Assembly: GCA_946480245.1 (NCBI GenBank)
Contig: CAMLIZ010000033.1
Location: 1 to 36,915 of the forward strand
Reading direction: 5' to 3'
DNA from: an uncultured Pseudomonadota bacterium
GTDB lineage: Bacteria > Pseudomonadota > Gammaproteobacteria > Burkholderiales > Burkholderiaceae
DNA: 36,915 nt
Below, in pieces: positions 17,509 through 24,891 of the stretch; the first letter of the stretch is position 1, and every line of letters starts with the position of its first letter. Made by a program: the position numbers and the translations under genes. The notes beneath the pieces were generated by a model. That model was not told the DNA's origin, ran no database searches, and saw only the letters and a program-made list of their open reading frames with translations.

Positions 17509-17543
17509 GAAGGGGCGCCGCCCGCAATGCAGCGGCCCCCTTC
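17509..17543 (-). terminator. Hairpin immediately downstream of hcp
   Basis: Reading the minus strand, GAAGGGGGCCGC (17543-17532), a 10-base loop and GCGGCGCCCCTTC (17521-17509) form a 12-bp stem with one bulged base. It begins 15 bases after the hcp stop and is followed only by TTGCG. Without a real T-tract it is more likely a partial terminator or an RNA-stabilising 3' hairpin than a full stop. That would let hcp message exceed that of the downstream baseplate genes. Confidence 0.55.
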
Positions 17544-17558
17544 CGGTTTGCAGGAGGG

Positions 17559-18092
17559 TCAGGCGAAGCTGACTTCGTTCTTCGCCAGGTTCCACATGCC
17601 GGACACGTTGGCGGTCTTCTGCGAGGCGCCATCCAACGGGGAATCGTTGTAGGTCCACTGCACGGCGGAGTAGCGCAGGCCGAACTGCTCGGTCGGGATG
17701 CCTTCGCCGCCGACGTTGGCCGTGACGGTGCTCACCACGACGTTCTTCAGCTGGATCTTCAGGTAGTTGACGCGCTTGTTGCCGGTCTGCGTGGTGTCAG
17801 AGCCGCCCAGTGCGCGGTAGAAATAGATCTCCACGTCCTTGTACACGGTGCCGGCCGAAGCGGCTTGCCACAGCTTGGTGCTGGCCGCGTCGATGTCCTT
17901 CGTGAAGACCATCTCGCCGTGCTCGGTACGCTCAGCGGTGTGGCCGCCGGCGGTGGACGCCGTGGCCGACTTGGGTTGCTGGATCAGGTGGCTCCAGGAC
18001 GACACTTCGATGGCCTTGTCGGCCGAGTGCTTTGCATCACGCGTTTCGCCCTTGATGTCGCCGTTCTTGAAAACGACATAAATATCTTTCAT
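17559..18092 (-). CDS. hcp: T6SS tube protein Hcp (TssD)
   Basis: A 177-residue Hcp, the hexameric ring subunit of the T6SS inner tube, which is itself secreted. Family features are the start DIYVVFKNGDIKGE, IEVSSWSHLIQQP, the HGEMVFTKDIDAAS strand block, VEIYFYRALG and LKIQLKNVVVSTV, with the closing YSAVQWTY. A perfect GGAGG stands 5 bases before ATG 18092. It follows tssC after a 130-base gap holding a hairpin (18184-18201) and is followed by another (17509-17543), so its message may be processed or stabilised separately. No fused C-terminal toxin domain is present. Confidence 0.97.
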   Translation of the reverse strand: MKDIYVVFKNGDIKGETRDAKHSADKAIEVSSWSHLIQQPKSATASTAGGHTAERTEHGEMVFTKDIDAASTKLWQAASAGTVYKDVEIYFYRALGGSDTTQTGNKRVNYLKIQLKNVVVSTVTANVGGEGIPTEQFGLRYSAVQWTYNDSPLDGASQKTANVSGMWNLAKNEVSFA

Positions 18093-18183
18093 CGATCCTC
18101 CGCTGGTTGCATGCCTCGTGAGAGGCGTTCAGAAAAGTAGGGTCGCAAACGGGACCCCGGCCGTACTGCTGGGTAGAAACAGG

Positions 18184-18201
18184 TGCGGCCCGACGGCCGC
18201 A
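18184..18201 (-). other. Short inverted repeat between tssC and hcp
   Basis: TGCGGCC and GGCCGCA form a perfect 7-bp stem around a 4-base loop, in the 130-base gap between the tssC stop and the hcp start. There is no adjoining T-tract in the direction of transcription, apart from TGTTTCT a few bases on. It could be a weak attenuator or an RNA-processing site that separates hcp from tssBC. A 7-bp GC-rich palindrome can also arise by chance at this composition. Confidence 0.3.
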
Positions 18202-18222
18202 TGCACGGAAATCGGGGGTGCG

Positions 18223-19716
18223 TCAGCCGCGGCCGCCGCCTTGCGGCAGCTCGGCCACGAGCCGCAGCGACACCGACAGCTCGTCCAGCTGGAAGTGCGG
18301 TCGCACGAACGACACGGCGCGGTACACGCCGGGGCGGCCGGGCACCTCGGACACCTGCACGCTGGCCTCGCGCAGGGGGTACTGGGCCTTCACCGCCTGC
18401 GTGGCGTTGTCATCGGAGGTGACGTACTGGTTGATCCAACGGTTGAGGAAATCCTCGACGTTGGACGCCGACGCGAAGCTGCCGATCTTGTCGCGCATCA
18501 TCGCCTTCATGTAGTGGGCGATGCGGCACACCGCAAACATGTACTGCAGTTGGGCCGACAGTGATGCATTCGCGTTGGCGGCGTCGCTGTCGTACTTCTT
18601 GGCCTTTTGGGCCGATTGCGCCCCGAAGAACGCCGCGTAGTCTGTGTTCTTGCAATGCACCAGCGGAATGAAGCCGAGGTCGCTCAGCTCCTTCTCGCGC
18701 CGGTCGGTGATGGAGATTTCAGTGGGGCACTTCAACGCCACCTCGCCATCGTCGGTCTTGAAGGTATGGGTCGGCAGGTCCTCGACCAGGCCGCCGCCTT
18801 CCACGCCACGGATCGCGGCGCACCAGCCATAGCTCTCGAACGCCGCCACCAGGCGAGCGCCAAAGGCATAGGCGGTGTTCACCCACAGGTACTTGCCGTG
18901 GTCGGTGCCGTCCACGTCTTCCACGTAGTTGAAGCCGTCGGTGGTGGTGCCGTCCTTCGGGTTGTACGGCAGGCGACCCAGGAAGCGCGGCAGCGTGAGG
19001 CCCACGTAGCGCGCGTCTTCCGATTCACGAAACGACTTCCACTTGGCGTATTCGACGGTGTCGAACACTTTCGACAGATCGCGCGGCTTGCCGAGGTCGG
19101 TGAAGCCCTCCAGGCCGAACAACTCGGGCGACGAAGCCGAGATGAACGGCGCGTGCGCCGCGGCCGCCACATGCGACATCTGCTCCAGGAAGTACAGATC
19201 TTCGGGCTGGCGCGTGATCTGGTAGTCGCCGATCAGCGTGCCGAACGGCGCGCCGCCGAAAGTGCCGAACTCCTCTTCGTACACCTTCTTGAACAGCGCG
19301 CTCTGGTCGAAGTCGATGGCGGTCTTGAAGTCGCGCACCAGATCCTTCTTGGGCGCGTTCAGCAGCTTGATCTTCATCGACTCGCCGGTCGACGTGTGCT
19401 TGCACAGGTAGTGCAGGCCCGTCCAGGTGCTTTCGAGCTGCTGGAACTCGGGCGCGTGCATCACGGCGGAGAGCTGGGCGGAGATCAGGCGGTCCAGCTC
19501 GGCCACCCGCGCGTCCAGAGTGGCCGACAGGTTGCTGGACATCACCACCGTGCCCTGCATCACTTCCTTCACCAGCTCGGCGATCAGGTCCTTCGCCCGG
19601 TCGTGCTCGGCGGCGGAAGCGGCCACCTTGCTCTGCGCGACGATGTCGTCGAGGAGGCTGTGGGTTTCGGCGGTGGCAGCGGCGGGGCGCGCGGCTTCAG
19701 CGGTTGCGGTGTTCAT
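18223..19716 (-). CDS. tssC: T6SS sheath large subunit TssC
   Basis: A 497-residue large sheath subunit (VipB/ImpC) that polymerises with TssB around the Hcp tube and contracts. Well-conserved blocks include FQQLESTWTGLHYLC, KIKLLNAPKKDLVRDF, EEFGTFGGAPFGTLIGDY, FISASSPELFGL, PRFLGRLPYNP, YLWVNTAYAFGARL, the AIRGVEGGGLVEDLP segment, and RIAHYMKAMMRDKIGSF. The C-terminal SVQVSEVPGRPGVYRAV and RPHFQLDELSVSLRLV are normal. It starts 3 bases after the tssB stop. Length and motifs give no sign of damage. Confidence 0.97.
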   Translation of the reverse strand: MNTATAEAARPAAATAETHSLLDDIVAQSKVAASAAEHDRAKDLIAELVKEVMQGTVVMSSNLSATLDARVAELDRLISAQLSAVMHAPEFQQLESTWTGLHYLCKHTSTGESMKIKLLNAPKKDLVRDFKTAIDFDQSALFKKVYEEEFGTFGGAPFGTLIGDYQITRQPEDLYFLEQMSHVAAAAHAPFISASSPELFGLEGFTDLGKPRDLSKVFDTVEYAKWKSFRESEDARYVGLTLPRFLGRLPYNPKDGTTTDGFNYVEDVDGTDHGKYLWVNTAYAFGARLVAAFESYGWCAAIRGVEGGGLVEDLPTHTFKTDDGEVALKCPTEISITDRREKELSDLGFIPLVHCKNTDYAAFFGAQSAQKAKKYDSDAANANASLSAQLQYMFAVCRIAHYMKAMMRDKIGSFASASNVEDFLNRWINQYVTSDDNATQAVKAQYPLREASVQVSEVPGRPGVYRAVSFVRPHFQLDELSVSLRLVAELPQGGGRG

Positions 19717-19719
19717 GGC

Positions 19720-20235
19720 TTACTCCTCCACCTTGTCGGTCGCCGTGGCCTGGCTCAGGGCCGCGAGCTTCTCCGTGCTGGTGAGCACGTCGTTCAGGAT
19801 GTCCTCGAGCTTCTCGTTGCCGGCCAGCTTGTTGCGAAGGTCGGCCAGCTTGCTGCGCGCCTCCAGCAGCTTGCGCAGCGGCTCCACCTTCTGCACCACT
19901 GCCTCGGGGCGGAAGTCGTCCATCTTCTCGAAGCTCATGTCCACCGCGAACTCCCCGCCTTCGGGCGTGAGCTCGTTCGGCACGCGGTACACGGCGCGTG
20001 GCGCCATGCCCTGCATCACCTCGTCGAAGTTGTCCAGGTCGACGTTGACGAACTTACGGTCGCGCAGCTTGGCCAGCGGCTCCTTCGGGTTGCCCGAAAA
20101 GTCGCCCATCACACCGACCACGAAGGGCAGCTCCTTCTGCTCGATCGCGTCACCGATCTCGACGTCGTAGGTGAGCTGCACGCGCGGCGGGCGCACGCGT
20201 TCGAGCCGCTTCTGGATGCTGTCTTTCTTGGCCAT
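19720..20235 (-). CDS. tssB: T6SS sheath small subunit TssB
   Basis: A 171-residue small sheath subunit (VipA/ImpB) that pairs with TssC. Typical segments are MAKKDSIQKRLERVRPPRVQLTYDVEIGD, seen in part, then LPFVVGVMGDFSGNP, KLRDRKFVNVDLDNFDEVM, and the PELRDLRNKLAGNEKLED-like C-terminal helix, which ClpV contacts in homologues (here LADLRNKLAGNEKLEDIL). AGAGG lies before ATG 20235. It begins the sheath-tube part of the operon, 44 bases after the TPR lipoprotein gene. Confidence 0.97.
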   Translation of the reverse strand: MAKKDSIQKRLERVRPPRVQLTYDVEIGDAIEQKELPFVVGVMGDFSGNPKEPLAKLRDRKFVNVDLDNFDEVMQGMAPRAVYRVPNELTPEGGEFAVDMSFEKMDDFRPEAVVQKVEPLRKLLEARSKLADLRNKLAGNEKLEDILNDVLTSTEKLAALSQATATDKVEE

Positions 20236-20279
20236 GGAAAACCTCTGGGGCTGGTGATGGATCGGCGGAAATGCGGGCT

Positions 20280-20930
20280 TCAGCGCAAGGCGCCGAACGG
20301 GTCACGGGTGGGTGCCGGCTTGGCAGCCGCGGTGCTCTGCGCGCGGCTCGCGGGCGCTGGCTGCGATGCGTTGGTGCGCACCACGCGACGGCGTACCGGG
20401 CGCACCGGCTCCGGAGCGGACGCTGCGGGCGCGGGCTGTGGCACAAGCACCGGCTCGCCGACCAGCTCGCGCAGGGTCTTGGCGAGGGCTTGCGCCTCGG
20501 TGCGCGTGGAGCCGGGCAGTGCCTCGGGATGCATGCGCGCCAATGCCGCCGACGACACGCGCAGCCCGCTCACCGCGAGCAGGCTGTTGGCCACGGCATC
20601 GTCAGGCGCGCGCTGCATCGCCTCCTGTGCTTCCGTGATCGCGCTGCCGTAGTCGGCGTTGTCGAAGTGCACCTGCGCCATGCGCAGCCACGGATCCTTG
20701 GCCGCGGGGTTCTGCTTGGCCGCGGCGCGCCAAGCATCGAACGCTTTGGCACGATCGCCCGCGGTTTGGGCCTGCTGAGCCTGCTCCATCAGCTGGTCGT
20801 ATGTGGGCGGCGGCGGCGCTTCGGGAGGCGGATTCATGCTGGCGCAAGCGCTCAACAGCAACGCGGCGGCAATGCCGCTCCACCCCCAACCACCCGACAC
20901 GTATCGCGCGCCCTGCATCTTCGATTTCAT
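20280..20930 (-). CDS. TPR-containing lipoprotein, first gene of the left T6SS arm
   Basis: A 216-residue predicted lipoprotein with a signal peptide ending in the lipobox LLSAC (acylated Cys29), then a Pro-rich stretch. A tetratricopeptide-like helical region spans about 40-120 (EQAQQAQTAGDRAKAFDAWR; WLRMAQVHFDNADYGSAITEA). The C-terminal 60 residues are Pro/Ala/Arg-rich and probably disordered. ATG 20930 gives an ordinary 29-residue signal. GTG 20966 is an alternative with a better ribosome binding site (GGGAG, 8-base spacer) but an unusually long signal. It opens the minus-strand operon before tssB, so it is probably an envelope accessory of this T6SS. I do not recognise a named family. 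Confidence 0.75.
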   Translation of the reverse strand: MKSKMQGARYVSGGWGWSGIAAALLLSACASMNPPPEAPPPPTYDQLMEQAQQAQTAGDRAKAFDAWRAAAKQNPAAKDPWLRMAQVHFDNADYGSAITEAQEAMQRAPDDAVANSLLAVSGLRVSSAALARMHPEALPGSTRTEAQALAKTLRELVGEPVLVPQPAPAASAPEPVRPVRRRVVRTNASQPAPASRAQSTAAAKPAPTRDPFGALR

Positions 20931-21028
20931 GCCCTCGAGGGGCGTACACCACCAGTGACGCGACACGCCTTGTTCTCCCTTGTGTTTGTGGATCTCGACG
21001 GCGCCGTGGTCCGTCGAAAAGCGAGCGG

Positions 21029-21057
21029 ACTATATCGATGGGGTCCTGCGTTGTGAG
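21029..21057 (-). promoter_or_regulatory. Candidate sigma-70 promoter for the left T6SS operon
   Basis: On the minus strand, CTCACA (21057-21052) and TATAGT (21034-21029) are separated by 17 bases, matching -35 and -10 at four and five of six positions. They lie about 100 bases before the TPR lipoprotein start. It is the best AT-rich -10 in the divergent region and would drive the roughly 18-kb minus-strand arm. Confidence 0.45.
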
Positions 21058-21070
21058 CGCGCGAAACAGC

Positions 21071-21094
21071 CGCATCCCTTGAAGTGGGGATGCG
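21071..21094. promoter_or_regulatory. Inverted repeat in the divergent T6SS control region
   Basis: CGCATCCC, an 8-base spacer and GGGATGCG form a perfect 8-bp dyad. It lies just upstream of the candidate leftward promoter and about 165 bases before tssJ. A second, GC-only dyad (GCCCCC ... GGGGGC, 21145-21164) lies between it and tssJ. There is no T-tract, so these are better seen as possible regulator sites than terminators. No matching regulator gene is present in the window. Confidence 0.35.
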
Positions 21095-21257
21095 GGTTTG
21101 TGACGGACCGTAAGCAAAGTAAGGGTTGTCAGAGAAGGCCTTTTGCCCCCTCTTGTTGGGGGGCGTGACGCAAAGCAATGCTGTCTACACTCGCCGCCTT
21201 TGCAAGCAGCGCGGTCAGCAGAAGCGTTGCAGTGACGAGTGAATTCCGAGCCTCCTG

Positions 21258-21914
21258 ATGCCGCGTTTCGAAGCTCATGCCACCACTGCGCGATTGGCGC
21301 GGGCGCTGCTGTCGGTGGCATGCATGGCACTCGCGGGCTGCGCGGCCACCAAGGTGGCCGACGACACCTTGGGCGAACTCACGAAGAACCTGCTGGAGTC
21401 CACGGGCCTGAAGAAGCCCGAAGCACCAAAGCTGCCGGAACTTCCGCAGGCCGAGGCCTTGAGGCTGCCGCGCAAGGTGGCATTGCACGTGGTCGCGGGC
21501 GACGACCTGAACCACGATGCCAACGGCAAGCCCTTGTCGCTGGTGCTGCGGGTGTACCGGCTCAAGAGCAGTTCGGCGTTCCTGCAGGCACCCTACGAGG
21601 CCTTCGCCGTGCAGGGCCGCGAGAAGGAATTCATGGGCGACGACGTGCTCGACGTGCGCGAGCTCACGCTGGTGCCGGGGCAGCACTACGACACCGAAGA
21701 GAAGGTGCCGCGCGATGCAGCGGCGGTGGGCGTGGTGGCGTTGTTCAACGCGCCCGCTCCACAGCGATGGAAATTCGCATTTGATGCACGTGCCGCTGAA
21801 GGCAGCGGGCTGGTGCTCGGCGCACATGGCTGTGCGCTCACCGTGTCACAGGGCCAGCCGCTGCAAGTGCAGCTCGACCCACAGCGCCTGGCGGGCACGC
21901 GCTGCGGTCCGTGA
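21258..21914 (+). CDS. tssJ: T6SS outer-membrane lipoprotein TssJ
   Basis: A 218-residue outer-membrane lipoprotein of the TssJLM envelope complex, contacting the periplasmic end of TssM. The signal peptide ends in LAGC (Cys28). The transthyretin-like core shows the family's pattern: VALHVVAGDDLNHDANGKPLSLVLRVYRLKSS, recognisable in outline, then FLQAPYEAF and the FNAPAPQRWKFAFD strand. A GAGCCTCCTG stretch precedes ATG 21258, so the ribosome binding site is weak. It is the first gene of the right arm, divergent from the TPR lipoprotein, with 48 bases to tssK. Confidence 0.93.
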   Translation: MPRFEAHATTARLARALLSVACMALAGCAATKVADDTLGELTKNLLESTGLKKPEAPKLPELPQAEALRLPRKVALHVVAGDDLNHDANGKPLSLVLRVYRLKSSSAFLQAPYEAFAVQGREKEFMGDDVLDVRELTLVPGQHYDTEEKVPRDAAAVGVVALFNAPAPQRWKFAFDARAAEGSGLVLGAHGCALTVSQGQPLQVQLDPQRLAGTRCGP

Positions 21915-21962
21915 ACGCGCGGCCCCTGAAGGGTGCCGGCAACGAGGGAGAAACAACAAGTG

Positions 21963-23306
21963 ATGCAGTCATCGAAGGTGTTGTGGGGTGAGGGGCTGTT
22001 CCTGCGCCCCCAGCACTTGCAGCGTCAGGATGCGTACCACGAGTGGCGTTTGGCGGAGATGTCGCGTGCGCTGCATCCGTATGCCTGGGGCGTGCGTTCG
22101 CTCAAGGTCGCGGCCGATGCACTGCAGGCCGGCGTGTTGCGGCTGACCGAACTTCAGATCGTGTTCCCCGACGGCGAGATCTACAACGCGCCGGAAGAGG
22201 ACGAACTGCCACCGCCGGTGTCACTCGCGGCCTTGCAGCCGCAGGCGACCGCCGTGCAGTTCCACGTGGCGATGGCGCCGATGCGCCGCAGCGGCACCAA
22301 CTTCGCACCGCATGCCGAAGGCGCGGGGCACGGCTTGCGCTTCGTCCAGCACAACGAGAACGCGCCCGACTGGTTCACCGACGCGGTGGAGGCCGAGGTG
22401 GCCGTGTTGCGCAAGCAGGCGCGCCTGCTTGCCGACGGCGAATCGCGCGAGCACCTGGTGAGCCTGCCGCTGCTGCGCCTGCGCCGCACGGCCACCGGCG
22501 ACTTCGAGGTGGACGCGCGCTTCGTGCCGCCGTGCGTGTCAATCGGCGCGTCGCCCATCCTGCATGGCGCGCTGCGCCGCCTGCTCGACGTGCTGCAAGC
22601 CAAGGTGGACGCGCTGTATGGCTTCCACCGAGAGCCCGCGAAGAACGTCATCGAGTTCCGCTCCGGCGACGTGGCCTCGTTCTGGCTGCTGCACACCGCC
22701 AGCGCCGCCTTCGCCGCTCTGTCGCACTACTTGCACAACCCCAAGCTGCACCCCGAGCGCCTGTTCGAGCGCCTGCTCGAACTCGCCGGGGCGCTGATGA
22801 CCTTCTCGCGCAGCCACACCCTGGCCGACCTGCCGGCCTACCAGCACGATCTGCCCGGCCCGGCCTTCGCCAAGCTGGACCACATCGTGCGCGAGCTGCT
22901 CGACACGGTGATCTCCACGCGCTGCTTCTCGATTGCCCTGGAGGAGACCAAGCCGTCGTTCCACCTGGGCCGACTGGACTCCGAGAAGATCAGCGCCACC
23001 ACCTCGCTGTACCTCGGCGTGGCGGGCACCTTGTCGCCTAACGAGCTGGTGGAGGCCGTGCCGCTGCGTCTGAAAGTAGGCGCCCCAGATGACGTCGAGA
23101 AGCTGGTGCTCAGCGCGATGCCCGGCGTGCGCCTTGCGCATGCGCCGCAGGTGCCGGCCGCCGTGCCGGTACGGCCTGGCCACTTCTACTTTCTGCTGGA
23201 GCCGCGCGGCGCGCTCTATGAGCGCATGTTGCAGGCGCAGTCGATCTCCATCTACGTGCCCGGCGGCACCGGCTACCAGCTCGAGCTGGTGGCGGTGACG
23301 CAGTAG
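21963..23306 (+). CDS. tssK: T6SS baseplate subunit TssK
   Basis: A 447-residue baseplate protein linking the wedge to the membrane complex (VasE/ImpJ family). The N-terminus KVLWGEGLFLRPQHLQRQDAYHEWR, seen in part, is diagnostic. Other conserved parts are FPDGEIYNAPEEDELPP, ISTRCFSIALE and the C-terminal YFLLEPRGALYERMLQA. ATG 21963 (MQSSKVLWGEG) is preferred to the frame's first start at 21933 because it gives the standard family beginning, with GAGGGAG upstream. It is followed after 15 bases by tssL. Confidence 0.96.
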   Translation: MQSSKVLWGEGLFLRPQHLQRQDAYHEWRLAEMSRALHPYAWGVRSLKVAADALQAGVLRLTELQIVFPDGEIYNAPEEDELPPPVSLAALQPQATAVQFHVAMAPMRRSGTNFAPHAEGAGHGLRFVQHNENAPDWFTDAVEAEVAVLRKQARLLADGESREHLVSLPLLRLRRTATGDFEVDARFVPPCVSIGASPILHGALRRLLDVLQAKVDALYGFHREPAKNVIEFRSGDVASFWLLHTASAAFAALSHYLHNPKLHPERLFERLLELAGALMTFSRSHTLADLPAYQHDLPGPAFAKLDHIVRELLDTVISTRCFSIALEETKPSFHLGRLDSEKISATTSLYLGVAGTLSPNELVEAVPLRLKVGAPDDVEKLVLSAMPGVRLAHAPQVPAAVPVRPGHFYFLLEPRGALYERMLQAQSISIYVPGGTGYQLELVAVTQ

Positions 23307-23321
23307 CCGCGAGCCCGCATC

Positions 23322-24113
23322 ATGGCCTCTGCCAACCTGAACCCGCCCTCCCTCTTCGGCGCCAGCGGCGCGGCGACCACTGCCGCGCGCGGCGGCGTGT
23401 TGATGACCGAGGCGCACAGCATGCTGGACCTGATGTACGACGGGTTCTACATGCTGTTCCTGCTGAAGAACCGCCACGCGCCGCAGAACGCGGGCGAGTT
23501 TCGGCAGCGCGTGCGCGACTTCCTGCTGCAGTTCGAGCGCGGCACACGCAAGCTCGAGTGCAGTGCCGACGACGTCTACAACGCCAAGTACGCGTTCTGC
23601 GCGCTGGTCGATGAGACGGTGCTGATGTCGCAGTTCAAGGTGCGCGACGAATGGCAACTGCAACCGCTGCAGCTGGAGTTCTTCGGTGATCAGTTGGCCG
23701 GCGAAAACTTCTTCGTGCGGCTGGAGCAGCTGCGCCAGCAGGGTGCGGCCAAGGTGCAGGTACTCGAGGTGTTCCACATGTGCCTGCTGCTTGGCTTTCA
23801 GGGCAGGTACCTGCTCGAAGGCAGCGAGAAGCTCAACTACCTCACCGCCCGGCTGGGCGACGAGATCGCGCACCTGCGCGGCACGCGCCCGGGTTTTGCG
23901 CCCCAGGCCTTGCCACCCGACCGCGTGGCACATGTGCTGCGCAACGACCTGCCGCTGTGGGCCCTGGGCGCGGTATTCGCGCTGTGCGGAATGCTCGCGT
24001 TCGTCGGGCTGCGTGGCCTGCTAACGCGCAGCACCGAGCGGCAGCTGGCCTCTTACGCGCAGGTGGTGAAGCTGGCGCCGCGCGCGGCGCACGTGACCAT
24101 CACGCTGCCGTGA
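23322..24113 (+). CDS. tssL: T6SS inner-membrane protein TssL (IcmH/DotU family)
   Basis: A 263-residue DotU-like protein of the membrane complex. The cytoplasmic helical domain (LMYDGFYMLFLLKNRHAPQN; KYAFCALVDETVLMSQF; LEVFHMCLLLGFQGRYLL, about residues 38-170) is followed by a single C-terminal membrane helix (about 208-230, LWALGAVFALCGMLAFVGL). There is no fused OmpA domain, so the separate OmpA/BON protein at 32259-33038 may supply cell-wall anchoring. The first 30 residues are low-complexity. It closes the tssJKL run. The next gene is on the opposite strand, with only 40 bases between the two stops. Confidence 0.95.
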   Translation: MASANLNPPSLFGASGAATTAARGGVLMTEAHSMLDLMYDGFYMLFLLKNRHAPQNAGEFRQRVRDFLLQFERGTRKLECSADDVYNAKYAFCALVDETVLMSQFKVRDEWQLQPLQLEFFGDQLAGENFFVRLEQLRQQGAAKVQVLEVFHMCLLLGFQGRYLLEGSEKLNYLTARLGDEIAHLRGTRPGFAPQALPPDRVAHVLRNDLPLWALGAVFALCGMLAFVGLRGLLTRSTERQLASYAQVVKLAPRAAHVTITLP

Positions 24114-24153
24114 ACTGGCGCGGCATCAACGCACGCGGCCGCTGCAGGCTGCC

Positions 24154-24750
24154 TCAAGGACGCGCTTCGTCGGCCGGCTTCTTGGCAGGTTGCTGCCCGC
24201 GTACGTGCGCCACCATTGCCTCGAGCAAATCCACGTCGGGGTCCTTCTGCGCCACCGGTGCGGCGCGCACTGCGGCGGCCTTGCGCACCGGCTTGGCGGA
24301 CGCCGTGTGCAACGGCGCATGGCGCGAAGCCGCGCGGTGCGATGACGCGATGGGTGCCGAGGCAGCTGCCGCGGCGGGCACCTGTGCGATGGCCGATGCA
24401 GCCATGGCCGCCGGCGCCACCGTCTCGATCAGCGCCGCGCTGGCTGCGGGTTCCACCGCCGCCGGCCCGATGGCCGGCGCCGCGCTCGCCGGCACGGCCC
24501 GCGGTGCCGGCGCGAGCGCGGCCACCGCCGCTGCGGCAGCTGCCGAAGACGCCGCGGCGCGATTGGATTGCCAGATCACGATACCGGCGCCCGCCACCAC
24601 CGCGCATGCCAGCGCAACGCCCCAAGGACGACGCGGTGCGCGAGCCACCGCCGACGCCGACGCGCCTTGCTGCAGCGCCGACAGGATCTTCAGCTCATCG
24701 GTCTTGGGCCCGTGGCGGCCCGACCCGAGCAGCGACGGTGTTGCCGTCAT
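24154..24750 (-). CDS. Uncharacterised single-pass membrane protein, antisense to the right arm
   Basis: A 198-residue protein of no family I recognise. The start ATG 24750 has GAGGTGA upstream. A short cytoplasmic part (SLLGSGRHGPKTDELKILSAL) is followed by one membrane helix (about 43-57, WGVALACAVVAGAGIVIW). A long Ala/Pro-rich, probably disordered periplasmic linker comes next, then a compact acidic-then-basic end (KDPDVDLLEAMVAHVRG). The layout recalls bitopic envelope-spanning or peptidoglycan-reaching proteins. It lies between tssL and the TagX-like gene but on the other strand, with its own promoter, so it may be an insertion or a separately controlled accessory. I cannot give a function. 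Confidence 0.65.
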   Translation of the reverse strand: MTATPSLLGSGRHGPKTDELKILSALQQGASASAVARAPRRPWGVALACAVVAGAGIVIWQSNRAAASSAAAAAAVAALAPAPRAVPASAAPAIGPAAVEPAASAALIETVAPAAMAASAIAQVPAAAAASAPIASSHRAASRHAPLHTASAKPVRKAAAVRAAPVAQKDPDVDLLEAMVAHVRGQQPAKKPADEARP

Positions 24751-24818
24751 GCGATCACCTCGATGTTCTTCTGCCGACGCAGCCACATTCTTCTCCTCGT
24801 CCCTGAAGGTGGGGCGCG

Positions 24819-24846
24819 ATTGTAGGGACGCGTCGTCTGGTCACAA
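24819..24846 (-). promoter_or_regulatory. Promoter for the antisense membrane-protein gene
   Basis: On the minus strand, TTGTGA (24846-24841), a 16-base spacer and TACAAT (24824-24819) match -35 and -10 consensus at four and five of six positions. The -10 lies about 70 bases before ATG 24750. It makes that gene independent of the T6SS operons around it. Confidence 0.55.
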
Positions 24847-24891
24847 CCACTCGTTCGTGGCCGTGTGCAACCGGATGCCACAGGGGTCCGC

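Noticed and set aside
18607..20652. Plus-strand open frame of 681 codons opposite tssC, tssB and the lipoprotein
   Set aside because: It spans three convincing genes on the other strand and shows no domain.
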